Shown here piece after piece: positions 24,005 to 30,850 of a stretch of DNA of 30,937 nt. The position numbers and the translations under genes were made by a program. The stretch's first letter is position 1. Each line of letters opens with the position of its first letter. The DNA is from a virus: the IMG/VR virus record IMGVR_UViG_3300043466_001016, positions 1 through 30,937 of that record. One strand, 5' to 3'. The notes beneath the pieces were generated by a model, which saw only the letters and a list, made by a program, of their open reading frames with translations, was not told the DNA's origin and made no database searches.

Positions 24005-24550
24005 ATGAGTTTTTCATCTTGTTTTACAAGTGCTAACATATGTAAAGGGTGTCGTGATTCTGTAGGTGGTATTAAATCTGCTTATGTCGTTGCTGGTTGC
24101 GTTACTGGAACTACCGAGAACGGAGACCAAGAAATCCTTACAGTTGGTGCTTTAAGTGGAACTGTATATCAGTTCCAAGTTGAAAAGAATACATCAAACT
24201 TTGTTGAGACAATCCAAGCGAGTTTAGAAAATGGTACTGTAGTTTATAATCAAGTTGTTAATTTAGTATTCCTAAAATTACAACAATCTACAAGAAACCA
24301 AATCAAACTCTTGGCTCAAAATACCAACTTAAAGGTATTTGTTGAGACAAATGAAGGTGATATATTCTATTTGGGTGAGGACTTCGGTCTCGCACTCCAA
24401 ACAGGTACAGCGGAAACTGGTACTGCTTTCGCAGACAGATACGGATACACAGTCGTGTTAGAAGGTTTTGAGAAGGAACCAGCAAAGAAATTAGCAGGTT
24501 CTCTACAATCTACATTAGTAGGACTTTCTTTAACGGCTTGTGCTTGTTAA
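24005..24550 (+). CDS. Major tail tube protein, putative, 181 aa
   Basis: The pattern YQFQVEKNTSNFVETIQAS, ENGTVVYNQVVNLVFLKLQ, QIKLLAQNTNLKVFVETN, GDIFYLGEDFGLALQTGT and a strand-rich GYTVVLEGFE match what I know of tail tube proteins in Bacteroidota phages. The N- and C-termini are Cys-rich (CFTSANICKGC, LTACAC). It shares the AACAAAAGTTATG leader of the capsid gene and is followed by a strong hairpin, as expected for an abundant late protein. Alternative: a head decoration protein. Confidence 0.65.
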   Translation: MSFSSCFTSANICKGCRDSVGGIKSAYVVAGCVTGTTENGDQEILTVGALSGTVYQFQVEKNTSNFVETIQASLENGTVVYNQVVNLVFLKLQQSTRNQIKLLAQNTNLKVFVETNEGDIFYLGEDFGLALQTGTAETGTAFADRYGYTVVLEGFEKEPAKKLAGSLQSTLVGLSLTACAC

Positions 24551-24564
24551 ATAATATGAGGTTC

Positions 24565-24585
24565 GGGGGAGATACGCTCTCCCCC
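24565..24585 (+). terminator. Strong hairpin after the tail tube gene
   Basis: GGGGGAGA (24565-24572) pairs perfectly with TCTCCCCC (24578-24585) around a TACGC loop. It lies 15 nt after the tail tube stop and 24 nt before the next ATG. Only a short T-rich stretch (CTTCTTTAG) follows, so it may be a partial terminator, an attenuator or an mRNA stabiliser separating abundant capsid and tube genes from the adhesin gene. Confidence 0.6.
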
Positions 24586-24608
24586 AACTTCTTTAGCCAA
24601 AAAAAACT

Positions 24609-25775
24609 ATGAGCAGGAATATAGATAAAAGAACTTGGGGTGTATTAGGAAAACAACAAACCTATTTTTCACCACAAAAACAAGTTGAAGGAAAAACTAA
24701 AACACCTCTCAACGCTAATGCGTTTGATAGTTGGGATGCCAAGAGGTCAAGATTTAAGAGAGTTGATGGTTTCGAGAATGCCATTCAACAAGGAGGAACT
24801 GTTATAGGTCAACAGACACCAGCACCTGATGTGAGCCCGACACCCACGCCAAGTTTTACACCAACACAAACTAACACACCAACGCAGACCTTAACACCAA
24901 CGCCAAGTTCTACCCCTTATATTTTACCTGAAACACCTGCTTTATGGTATGATGCCACAAACTTGGGTTCAATAGATTACATCAGTTCAGGTGGAACCGA
25001 TTATGTATCAACTTGGAGGTCAATAGGAACTTATCAAAAAGCCGTTAGTGGTACAACTACCAACACGATGCCTATTTGGTCTGGTTCAAGTCAAATGCCA
25101 GGTTCCCCTCGTATTGTTAGATGGAACAAATCAACCAACACTGCATTAAGACAATTCTTAACACAGCGTTTTGATATGACACCAATACCACAATCAGGTA
25201 TAACAACTTTTGTGGTGTTTGCTAATCCTGGTTATACCTATGGTGGCTCGGGAGACCCGAATGGTTTGGCATTCAATTTATTTATTGTGTCGGGTAATAC
25301 CACAGGAGGATTTAACACACCTGCTACGTTGAATTATAATATGTTCATCGGTGCTACTTCAAATAATGCACAATTAACCACCGCTATTAATGGTATACAA
25401 ACTGCTAATCCAATAAATGGTTTTTCTGCAACATCGTTGAATAACAAGTTTTTATACACACAAGTGAGTGAGTTTAGTAATAACAGACCTTATTTTGAGT
25501 TGAACCAATCAGGTGGAACACAACCAAACCTTATTACTGGTACCACAGTTAGTCCTATTAACTCAATTGCTTTAGGTATTTCATTTAGTAATGCTGGTGT
25601 TATTTCAACAAGTACTGTTAATCCAGGTATTGAAATAGGTGAAATTATGGTCTTCAATAGAACATTAAGCCCAAGTGAGCAAGAACAAGTACAGGATTAT
25701 TTGAGGGACAAATGGAGATATGATGAGTGGAATAGTCCATTACCTGTTCCCACCCCCACCCCAACGAGACCATAA
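24609..25775 (+). CDS. LamG-like lectin-fold virion protein with Thr-Pro linker, 388 aa
   Basis: An N-terminal 75-residue unique part (MSRNIDKRTWGVLGKQQTYF, FDSWDAKRSRFKRVDGFEN) may anchor it to the virion. A Thr-Pro linker at 24830-24920 follows. The rest is a strand-rich domain starting PALWYDATNLGSIDYIS and ending IEIGEIMVFNRTLSPSEQEQ plus QDYLRDKWRY. That ending is characteristic of concanavalin A/LamG-type domains, which often bind carbohydrates. A short Thr-Pro tail closes it. I infer receptor or polysaccharide binding. The gene lies outside the tail cluster, just after the tail tube gene. Confidence 0.6.
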   Translation: MSRNIDKRTWGVLGKQQTYFSPQKQVEGKTKTPLNANAFDSWDAKRSRFKRVDGFENAIQQGGTVIGQQTPAPDVSPTPTPSFTPTQTNTPTQTLTPTPSSTPYILPETPALWYDATNLGSIDYISSGGTDYVSTWRSIGTYQKAVSGTTTNTMPIWSGSSQMPGSPRIVRWNKSTNTALRQFLTQRFDMTPIPQSGITTFVVFANPGYTYGGSGDPNGLAFNLFIVSGNTTGGFNTPATLNYNMFIGATSNNAQLTTAINGIQTANPINGFSATSLNNKFLYTQVSEFSNNRPYFELNQSGGTQPNLITGTTVSPINSIALGISFSNAGVISTSTVNPGIEIGEIMVFNRTLSPSEQEQVQDYLRDKWRYDEWNSPLPVPTPTPTRP

Positions 25776-25776
25776 T

Positions 25777-25869
25777 ATGAATGTACTATTTATTTTAATA
25801 GACGATAAACTTGACGCACACTACATAATAAGCGAAGATGTTAATAATAAGGAAGAACGAGGTAAATAA
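25777..25869 (+). CDS. Possible 30-residue peptide
   Basis: ATG 25777 directly follows the adhesin stop in the arrangement TAATATG seen before other genes here. It encodes MNVLFILIDDKLDAHYIISE and ten more residues, ending at TAA 25867-25869 and overlapping the next gene by 32 nt. It may be a real small gene or only a way to couple translation into the next start at 25838. Nothing else supports it. Confidence 0.3.
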   Translation: MNVLFILIDDKLDAHYIISEDVNNKEERGK

Positions 25870-26713
25870 TTTGATTGCAACTGTGTCTATGAATAAGACC
25901 TTGCCAAACCCTTATTATCTTTTTTCGTTCCAACACATAGCCTCAAAGGAAAGAACAAGTTTTTATCCACAGGTAATCACAAGTAATGTTCGTTATGATA
26001 AGTTTAGGTTTGTGGAATCACCGACAACAAACTTGTCTCTTGTCCCACCTCAAGTTAATTTTGAATACTTGGGACAGTATTACTATTCCATCTATGAGAA
26101 CATAACCTCTGCTTCAACCGACCCGTCATTATCCTATAACAAATTGGAGAGTGGAAGAGCGTGGGTAATAGTTGGTGATGATAATACACAAGAATGTTTC
26201 TTTGAACCTTATATCTCGAATGATGAGGATTTCTCACAAGTTATTTATGTAAGTGAAGAGGAGGAAGCTTGCCAACAACCACTAACACCGAGTATTACAC
26301 CATCTAACACTCCGACCCCAAGTATTACTCCAAGCAACACGGCTACACCTACAAGAACTCCTACGAACACCCCGACGAACACAGCCACACCTACTATCAC
26401 ACCAACTAATACGGCTACACCGACAACCACACCAACTCCGAGTGCTACTGGTGGATTACCTCCAGGTGTTTATGCTTTCCCTGTTTCAACGGGTTCAACT
26501 CAAGGAAACGCTTGTATCAACACAAATATTGATGTTGTATTATATGGTAATAAACAACTTTGGTTTGACTATAACCCAACAGATACTTTTTATCTAAATA
26601 CAGGTTTAACAATATTAGCAGGAACATATTACGCAAAGTATGCTCCAATAAACTCAACTTGGAATTTAGTTAGTGGAATGCCACAATCAGCAGGATATAT
26701 GGGTTGTCCTTAA
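25838..26713 (+). CDS. Minor virion protein with Thr-Pro linker, 291 aa
   Basis: The N-terminal 140 residues (PYYLFSFQHIASKERTSFYP, GQYYYSIYENITSASTDPSL, SGRAWVIVGDD) resemble a small structural protein family of Bacteroidota phages, of unknown position. An acidic, Cys-containing hinge (YVSEEEEACQQP) leads into a Thr-Pro linker at 26276-26450 and a C-terminal strand-rich module (LPPGVYAFPVSTGS ... LAGTYYAKYAPINSTWNLVS). The linker uses the same SNTPTPSITPSNTATPT vocabulary as the tail proteins. It lies before the portal gene. Confidence 0.55.
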   Translation: MLIIRKNEVNNLIATVSMNKTLPNPYYLFSFQHIASKERTSFYPQVITSNVRYDKFRFVESPTTNLSLVPPQVNFEYLGQYYYSIYENITSASTDPSLSYNKLESGRAWVIVGDDNTQECFFEPYISNDEDFSQVIYVSEEEEACQQPLTPSITPSNTPTPSITPSNTATPTRTPTNTPTNTATPTITPTNTATPTTTPTPSATGGLPPGVYAFPVSTGSTQGNACINTNIDVVLYGNKQLWFDYNPTDTFYLNTGLTILAGTYYAKYAPINSTWNLVSGMPQSAGYMGCP

Positions 26714-26737
26714 TAATATGGATAAAAAGAAAAAAAT

Positions 26738-26755
26738 TGATATTTATTAGTAATG
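26738..26755 (+). promoter_or_regulatory. TGATATTTATTAG box before the portal gene
   Basis: TTGATATTTATTAGTAATG at 26737-26755 ends in the portal start codon, behind an A-rich stretch. It is nearly identical to the box at 19952-19971. Confidence 0.5.
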
Positions 26756-27898
26756 AACGATAAAAACAAAATGGGACTACATATTCAGGAGTTTAATGCT
26801 GCTTATGTACCACAATTCCAAGAGGTAATCAAAAACAAGCCTTGGGTGTTCTACGGGGACGATAATATGTTTCCAAATCACCTTCTAACAAACTATCAAT
26901 ACTCACCAATCACTCGTGCTTGTGCTAATGCTACTATGTATGGTGTTAAGGGTAAAGACCTTATTGTAAAGGAAGGAGACCCTAATGCTATTGGAATGGC
27001 AAACAGAAGTGAGACCTTATATGAGGTCTATGAGAAATGTGTTGTCGACCGAATTATCTTTGGAGGTTATGCGTTAAATATCGTAAAGTCAAATGACGGA
27101 GGAATTGCTGAAATATACCATACTGACTTCTCAAGATTGAGAGCAGGTAAAGAAGATATGTTCGGTAATGTGGATACTTACTTCTATTCTGTAGATTGGA
27201 AGGGAACACAAATCAATCCTCAAAAATGGAAGCCAGTTGAAATGCCATCGTTTAATATGGTTAGTGAAGACGCACCGAGTATGATTTACTATGTAAAGAA
27301 ATACCAACCGATGATGTCTTATTATCCAGCTCCTGATTGGATTGCTTCTTTGACTACAAGTCAATTAGATATTGAAATTAGAAACTTCCACTTGAATAAC
27401 ACTCAAAACTCTATGATGCCGAGTATGTCTGTGAGTTTCACAAATGGTGTTCCAAGTGAAGAAGAGAGAGATATTTTGATGAGACAATTAGAATCCAAAT
27501 ATACCTCAAGTAATAACGCAGGCAAGATTTTCCTATTCTTTAGTGAGAATCCTGAAACTGCCCCTATCATAAGTCCAATACCGAACAACGCAAGTGATGC
27601 TTGGTATTCACAAATGGCTCCACAGATAGACCAAACAATCTTAACTGCTTGGGGTATATCATCACCGATGTTATTAGGAATCAAAACATCAGGACAATTA
27701 GGAGGCAGAGCAGAAATGTTAGACGCTTACAATCTATTCTTACAGACAAGGATTATTCCTATTCAAGAGGATATGTTAAAGACATTTGAGAAACTCCTGT
27801 TCTTAAAAACTAAACAAATAATCAAATTGGGTATTGAGCAAAACCAAATCTTACCAGAAGAGGTTCAAGAACAAATTGATATAGCAAAAGGAATATAA
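26753..27898 (+). CDS. Portal protein, 381 aa
   Basis: Forms the dodecameric DNA gate at one capsid vertex. Recognisable segments are PWVFYGDDNMFPNHLLTNYQ, YSPITRACANATMYGVKG, ETLYEVYEKCVVDRIIFGGY with ALNIV, DFSRLRAGK and, near the C-terminus, AWGISSPMLLGIKTSGQLGG with RAEMLDAYNLFLQTRIIPIQ. The last is the usual portal clip/crown helix region. It is followed 3 nt later by a connector-like gene. The position late in the head cluster, well away from the terminase, is unusual compared with lambda-like phages but fits some Bacteroidota phages. Confidence 0.85.
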   Translation: MNDKNKMGLHIQEFNAAYVPQFQEVIKNKPWVFYGDDNMFPNHLLTNYQYSPITRACANATMYGVKGKDLIVKEGDPNAIGMANRSETLYEVYEKCVVDRIIFGGYALNIVKSNDGGIAEIYHTDFSRLRAGKEDMFGNVDTYFYSVDWKGTQINPQKWKPVEMPSFNMVSEDAPSMIYYVKKYQPMMSYYPAPDWIASLTTSQLDIEIRNFHLNNTQNSMMPSMSVSFTNGVPSEEERDILMRQLESKYTSSNNAGKIFLFFSENPETAPIISPIPNNASDAWYSQMAPQIDQTILTAWGISSPMLLGIKTSGQLGGRAEMLDAYNLFLQTRIIPIQEDMLKTFEKLLFLKTKQIIKLGIEQNQILPEEVQEQIDIAKGI

Positions 27899-27901
27899 CA
27901 A

Positions 27902-28516
27902 ATGGCTACAGTACTTTTAATTTCAGAGACAAAGCTCAAGGCGTATTCGACCTTAAATCAAAATATAGATATGGCTTTGCTAACAAGCACAATCTATATG
28001 GCGCAAGAATTAGGCCTCCAAACCCTCATAGGAAGCAAAGGCTACGACTACTATATGGAGTTGGTAAAGTCGGTTCAATTATCAGGTGGGACTATGTCCC
28101 AAGCAGATAGTATTATGTTGAACGAATACATCGCACCTTACCTAATTCATCGTAGTTTCTACGAAGCCATGCCTGAAGTATTTGCTCGTAAGATGAATAA
28201 AGCCATCACAATAGGTAATACAGACCAAGGCACATCAATAGACATTAAAGGTATGTCTTACTTGAGAGAAATAGAACAGGGACGCTACGAGTTTTATGCT
28301 CAAAGATTATTAGACAGAGTACAAGCATTTCCAAGTGATTATCCGTGGTATTATTCTTATACCGACAAAGATGGTATGCCATCATCATCTCAAACATACT
28401 TTGCTGGTATTCATATTGCTCCTGGTATGAGAAAACCACCAAGAAGAAATGACTGGTATAGAAACCTACCATATTATCAAGGACCAGAATATGGTGCATG
28501 TGTAAATTGTGATTAA
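27902..28516 (+). CDS. Head-tail connector protein, putative, 204 aa
   Basis: ISETKLKAYSTLNQNIDMAL, IYMAQELGLQTLIGSKGYDY, LLNEYIAPYLIHRSFYEAMP-like helices and AITIGNTDQG fit the helical connector family (gp6-like, DUF6712-type) that joins portal to tail in Bacteroidota phages. The C-terminus is aromatic and Pro-rich (DYPWYYSYTDKDGMPSSSQT, RRNDWYRNLPYYQGPEYGAC). It sits immediately after the portal gene, as expected. Confidence 0.7.
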   Translation: MATVLLISETKLKAYSTLNQNIDMALLTSTIYMAQELGLQTLIGSKGYDYYMELVKSVQLSGGTMSQADSIMLNEYIAPYLIHRSFYEAMPEVFARKMNKAITIGNTDQGTSIDIKGMSYLREIEQGRYEFYAQRLLDRVQAFPSDYPWYYSYTDKDGMPSSSQTYFAGIHIAPGMRKPPRRNDWYRNLPYYQGPEYGACVNCD

Positions 28517-28517
28517 T

Positions 28518-28775
28518 ATGAACGAAACAATATTACTTTTTATATCTAATGCTATTACAGGTTTTGCTGGTTGGTTTGTAGGTCGTAAGAGACAACAAGC
28601 CGATACGGACAATCAAGTCCTTCGCAACCTTGAACTTGCTATTGGATTATACAACAATATAATTGAGGACTTAAAACAAGAGATACACCAATTAAACATC
28701 AAGATACAGGATTTAGAAAAGAAGGTAGATGAACTACATGCCGAAAATATAAAATTAAAGAAAAACTCACTATAG
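28518..28775 (+). CDS. Membrane-anchored coiled-coil protein, 85 aa (possible lysis or structural role)
   Basis: I choose ATG 28518, directly after the connector stop; a GTG at 28509 in frame would overlap it. The N-terminus ETILLFISNAITGFAGWFVG is a single membrane segment followed by RKRQQ, giving a positive inside edge. The rest is a coiled coil (YNNIIEDLKQEIHQLNIKIQ and DLEKKVDELHAENIKL). This shape occurs in spanin-like inner-membrane proteins and some holin-like proteins. It is a lysis candidate because no other lysis gene is seen, but a virion-assembly role is equally open. Confidence 0.6.
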   Translation: MNETILLFISNAITGFAGWFVGRKRQQADTDNQVLRNLELAIGLYNNIIEDLKQEIHQLNIKIQDLEKKVDELHAENIKLKKNSL

Positions 28776-28776
28776 A

Positions 28777-29316
28777 ATGCCTATCAAACCTCAATCAAAC
28801 GAAACCGAACAAGAGTTCATATCAAGATGTATGAATGTTGAAAAAGATGCTTTACCAGAACAAGACCAAAGATTAGCCGTGTGTTATTCTTATTGGGACA
28901 AGATGTCCTCAACAGAAGACATTACAGACGATATGGACGACCTTGAAACAGAAGTATCACAAGGGTTCAATTATGCCACAAAAGAGAGTGAGGAGTTTGC
29001 CACATTACCTACAACCGATTGTATGGAGAAACACCAGTCAGCAGGATACACAAAGAAATATGCTAAAGATGCTTGTTCTCCAAGAAAACCTAATGACGGA
29101 CAACAAGGTGGAGTAGTCGCTATGAGTGAAGAGTTCGGTAGAAAAAAGTTTGAATACTCACCAAAATCCAAAGAATCACTTAATGAGTTTATGGGAAGAT
29201 GTATGGGTGATGATATGGTTCGTGAAAAAAAGAAAGACAGAGGTGTTCGTGCTGGTTTCTGCTACAGTCAATATCAACAAAGATATATTGCTTCATTAGC
29301 ACAGGGTTGGAAATAG
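28777..29316 (+). CDS. Protein with duplicated RCM/CYS motif, 179 aa
   Basis: The motif EFISRCM ... RLAVCYSYWDK near the N-terminus is repeated as EFMGRCM ... RAGFCYSQYQQ near the C-terminus, with a third Cys pair (DCMEKHQSAGYTKKYAKDAC) between. This RCM...R.AVC pattern is common in phage head maturation and structural proteins, where it occurs as an accessory zinc-knuckle-like unit. Gln/Glu-rich linkers separate the units. The last gene of the late cluster, it starts 1 nt after the previous stop. Structural or maturation role inferred. Confidence 0.55.
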   Translation: MPIKPQSNETEQEFISRCMNVEKDALPEQDQRLAVCYSYWDKMSSTEDITDDMDDLETEVSQGFNYATKESEEFATLPTTDCMEKHQSAGYTKKYAKDACSPRKPNDGQQGGVVAMSEEFGRKKFEYSPKSKESLNEFMGRCMGDDMVREKKKDRGVRAGFCYSQYQQRYIASLAQGWK

Positions 29317-29363
29317 TCCTAATTCTTATTTTAACACCCCTTCCTTGAGTTATTTTATTCTTT

Positions 29364-29384
29364 TGATATACTTATATCATTATG
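29364..29384 (+). promoter_or_regulatory. TGATATAC-type box before the zinc-ribbon gene
   Basis: TTTTGATATACTTATATCATT at 29361-29381 precedes ATG 29382 and contains GATATA/TATATC as an imperfect inverted repeat. It is a looser relative of the TGATATTTATTAG boxes. It could be a promoter or an operator. Confidence 0.3.
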
Positions 29385-29744
29385 AATATAGAACCCGAAA
29401 TAACGAAATTATGCAGAGCTTGTAATAAAGAAAAGAAGGTGAGTCAATTTCACAAACAGAATGCTGCTGATGGTTATACTGCTCGTTGCAAAATGTGCCA
29501 GAATAGTGGTATTTTAATTCCAAAACATAAGATAATCAAAAACGAAATAATACCTTTGACTTTAACAGGATTGAAGGAAGGTGATTATGTTGATATGTAT
29601 AAGTTTCTAAATGCTGTGGGTTATTCCCTGAATGATGAAAATGATATACACGAACAATTCTGTATCAAGTATGGTCTAAAACCATCTAATCCCAAACAAA
29701 CATTTAATTATCATTTTTCTCCAAAAGATTTGGGGTTGATTTGA
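29382..29744 (+). CDS. Zinc-ribbon protein, 120 aa
   Basis: Four cysteines at residues 11, 14, 36 and 39 (CRACNKEKKVSQFHKQN ... ARCKMC) form a zinc-ribbon of the kind found in phage HNH and recombination-endonuclease VII relatives. No HNH core follows here. The C-terminal half (LKEGDYVDMYKFLNAVGYSL, FCIKYGLKPSNPKQTFNYHF) is unfamiliar. It may bind DNA or be a detached endonuclease domain. It is the first gene after the structural cluster. Confidence 0.6.
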   Translation: MNIEPEITKLCRACNKEKKVSQFHKQNAADGYTARCKMCQNSGILIPKHKIIKNEIIPLTLTGLKEGDYVDMYKFLNAVGYSLNDENDIHEQFCIKYGLKPSNPKQTFNYHFSPKDLGLI

Positions 29745-29777
29745 CTTTTGATAATTTATCAACTATTTATTGTATAG
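29741..29777 (+). promoter_or_regulatory. Promoter-like site before the small ORF and structured RNA
   Basis: TTGACTTTTG at 29741-29750 and TATTTATTGTATAG at 29764-29777 repeat the two parts of the site at 317-355. A start site near 29778 would leave only a few bases before the ATG at 29782. Inference from motif sharing. Confidence 0.45.
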
Positions 29778-29781
29778 GATA

Positions 29782-29886
29782 ATGGGCGGAAACATAACAC
29801 TTGCGTTATTCTATTACGACTTACAAGGGGATAATTTACATTACAAGTCAGCACCAGCACAAAGGAAGAAGGTGTATAGTAAATAG
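29782..29886 (+). CDS. Possible 34-residue peptide
   Basis: ATG 29782 to TAG 29884-29886 encodes a short basic-ended peptide (MGGNITLALFYYDLQGDNLH, ending AQRKKVYSK). It starts a few bases after the promoter-like site and ends exactly where the structured RNA begins. It could be a real small protein or a leader peptide whose translation affects the RNA fold. No family is recognised. Confidence 0.35.
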   Translation: MGGNITLALFYYDLQGDNLHYKSAPAQRKKVYSK

Positions 29887-30064
29887 GTTGAAGGGTCAAT
29901 CTAAAGTTGCTTCCAAGTTATAGTTTCCCTTGATACTATAATACTCCCAGTCAAGTAAGTAATGACTACGAGTGTGTTATTCTATAGTGAAAACTATGGG
30001 ATAAGCACTCACATATCAACCCGTAAGTAAGAAACCTTCGGTTAAAGGAATTAGAATAGCAACT
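29886..30064 (+). ncRNA. Structured RNA, multi-hairpin with possible pseudoknot
   Basis: Helices seen by eye: TTATAGT (29918-29924) with ACTATAA (29935-29941); AGTCA (29949-29953) with TGACT (29963-29967); and a long hairpin with GAGTG (29970-29974)/CACTC (30006-30010) plus 12 continuous pairs 29977-29988/29993-30004 closed by a GAAA tetraloop. AACC/GGTT flank a TTC loop at 30033-30043. They can be enclosed by GGTTGA (29886-29891)/TCAACC (30016-30021) or by AGTTGCT (29905-29911)/AGCAACT (30058-30064). These two cross, so they are alternatives or a pseudoknot. AAGGG (29891-29895) can also pair with CCCTT in the first loop. I see no tRNA, tmRNA, RNase P or group I signature. Confidence 0.55.
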
Positions 30065-30067
30065 GGT

Positions 30068-30148
30068 ATGAAAGTAGATATATTAGCATTACAAATATTA
30101 TTAGGATATATTATTGCTCTTTTCATTATTAGAAAAAGAAGGAGTTGA
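30068..30148 (+). CDS. Single-span membrane peptide, 26 aa
   Basis: ATG 30068 to TGA 30146-30148 encodes MKVDILALQILLGYIIALFI followed by IRKRRS: one hydrophobic span then a strongly basic end. Despite its size the composition is far from random, and it lies alone between the structured RNA and the next gene. Very small membrane peptides can be holin-like, toxic or regulatory; any of these is inference. No Shine-Dalgarno is present. Confidence 0.4.
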   Translation: MKVDILALQILLGYIIALFIIRKRRS

Positions 30149-30164
30149 TTTTTTTTATATTATT

Positions 30165-30181
30165 TGATATTTATTTATATG
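30165..30181 (+). promoter_or_regulatory. TGATATTTATTT box before a start codon
   Basis: TTTGATATTTATTTATATG ends in ATG 30179. It is the fifth copy of the TGATATTTAT box and decides the start of the following gene. An in-frame TTG at 30164 lies within the box itself. Confidence 0.45.
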
Positions 30182-30403
30182 AAGAATAAGGAACACAAGA
30201 TTTTAGATTTGAAATTAATTAAAGTTGAGAAACTTTATAATCAAGTTAGACCAAGTAGATTATTCTACAATCTTATCCTTGAAGGAATTGATGAACCTTT
30301 ATTGATAGAAACAGAAAAAGAAATACAGCCAGGCCTTATAGGTCAGACAATAAAATACAAACTCAATTCAGACAACGAAGTTAGTTCGTTTGAGTTCAGT
30401 TAA
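30179..30403 (+). CDS. Hypothetical protein, 74 aa
   Basis: The start is ATG 30179 (MKNKEHKILDLKLIKVEKLY). The protein alternates strands and turns (LFYNLILEGIDEPLLIE, GLIGQTIKYKLNSDNEVSSF), which suggests a small beta-barrel, possibly OB-like, but no family is recognised. It has no cysteines and no membrane span. It is followed by a long-stem hairpin with a T-tract. Confidence 0.55.
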   Translation: MKNKEHKILDLKLIKVEKLYNQVRPSRLFYNLILEGIDEPLLIETEKEIQPGLIGQTIKYKLNSDNEVSSFEFS

Positions 30404-30409
30404 AGATAT

Positions 30410-30485
30410 AGAGGGGAGGTTTTTTAACTATTCTAATAGTGCTTCCATTATCCATTTTTATTCTATTTTACCTCCCCTCTTTTTT
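30410..30485 (+). terminator. Long-loop hairpin with T-tract
   Basis: AGAGGGGAGGT (30410-30420) pairs perfectly with ACCTCCCCTCT (30470-30480), an 11-bp GC-rich stem, with TTTTTT at 30480-30485. That is the layout of an intrinsic terminator. Unusual points are the 49-nt AT-rich loop and the next ATG only 3 nt after the T-tract. The loop may hold the next gene's promoter, or the hairpin may regulate that gene by attenuation. Confidence 0.6.
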
Positions 30486-30487
30486 AT

Positions 30488-30850
30488 ATGGAACAACAAG
30501 CCTTAATACCATTATTGGAAAGTGTTGTTAAAGACAATACCACATTCAAGTTTCCTATTGAATCAATCAGTAAGGAACTAACATCTATGTTCCTTGAACC
30601 ATTAGAGTTCGACTACTTCACAATACAAAGTTATAAAAAACTCAAGAGAGAGTTTGGTGAAACAGTAGCACATATATTCCTCACAACATTAGATATGAAA
30701 CTACAACTCAAGGAGAGGGATATCTATACCTTATCAGTCGAGCAGTACCAGTCAGAAATGGAAAGTTTCTTAATCACCCTTGAACGATTATACATTACCA
30801 AAGTAGATAAGAGGTCAAGTGATGGTGAGATGATGTCTGCTATGGCTTAA
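30488..30850 (+). CDS. Hypothetical protein, 120 aa
   Basis: The complete copy of the gene whose 3' part opens the window. It begins MEQQALIPLLESVVKDNTTF and continues through FLEPLEFDYFTIQSYKKLKR to a basic end (LYITKVDKRSSDGEMMSAMA). It is all-helical by appearance, with no Cys motif or membrane span, and no family is recognised. Between the variants at the two ends of the window, eight of nine changes are synonymous or third-position, so the protein is under purifying selection and very likely expressed. In the circular genome it precedes the early operon at 371. Confidence 0.75.
   Translation: MEQQALIPLLESVVKDNTTFKFPIESISKELTSMFLEPLEFDYFTIQSYKKLKREFGETVAHIFLTTLDMKLQLKERDIYTLSVEQYQSEMESFLITLERLYITKVDKRSSDGEMMSAMA

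Noticed and set aside
29886-30064. tRNA, tmRNA or group I intron
   Set aside because: No TpsiC-type GTTCAAATC segment, no acceptor pairing with CCA-like end, no P7 core motif; the helices do not match a cloverleaf.
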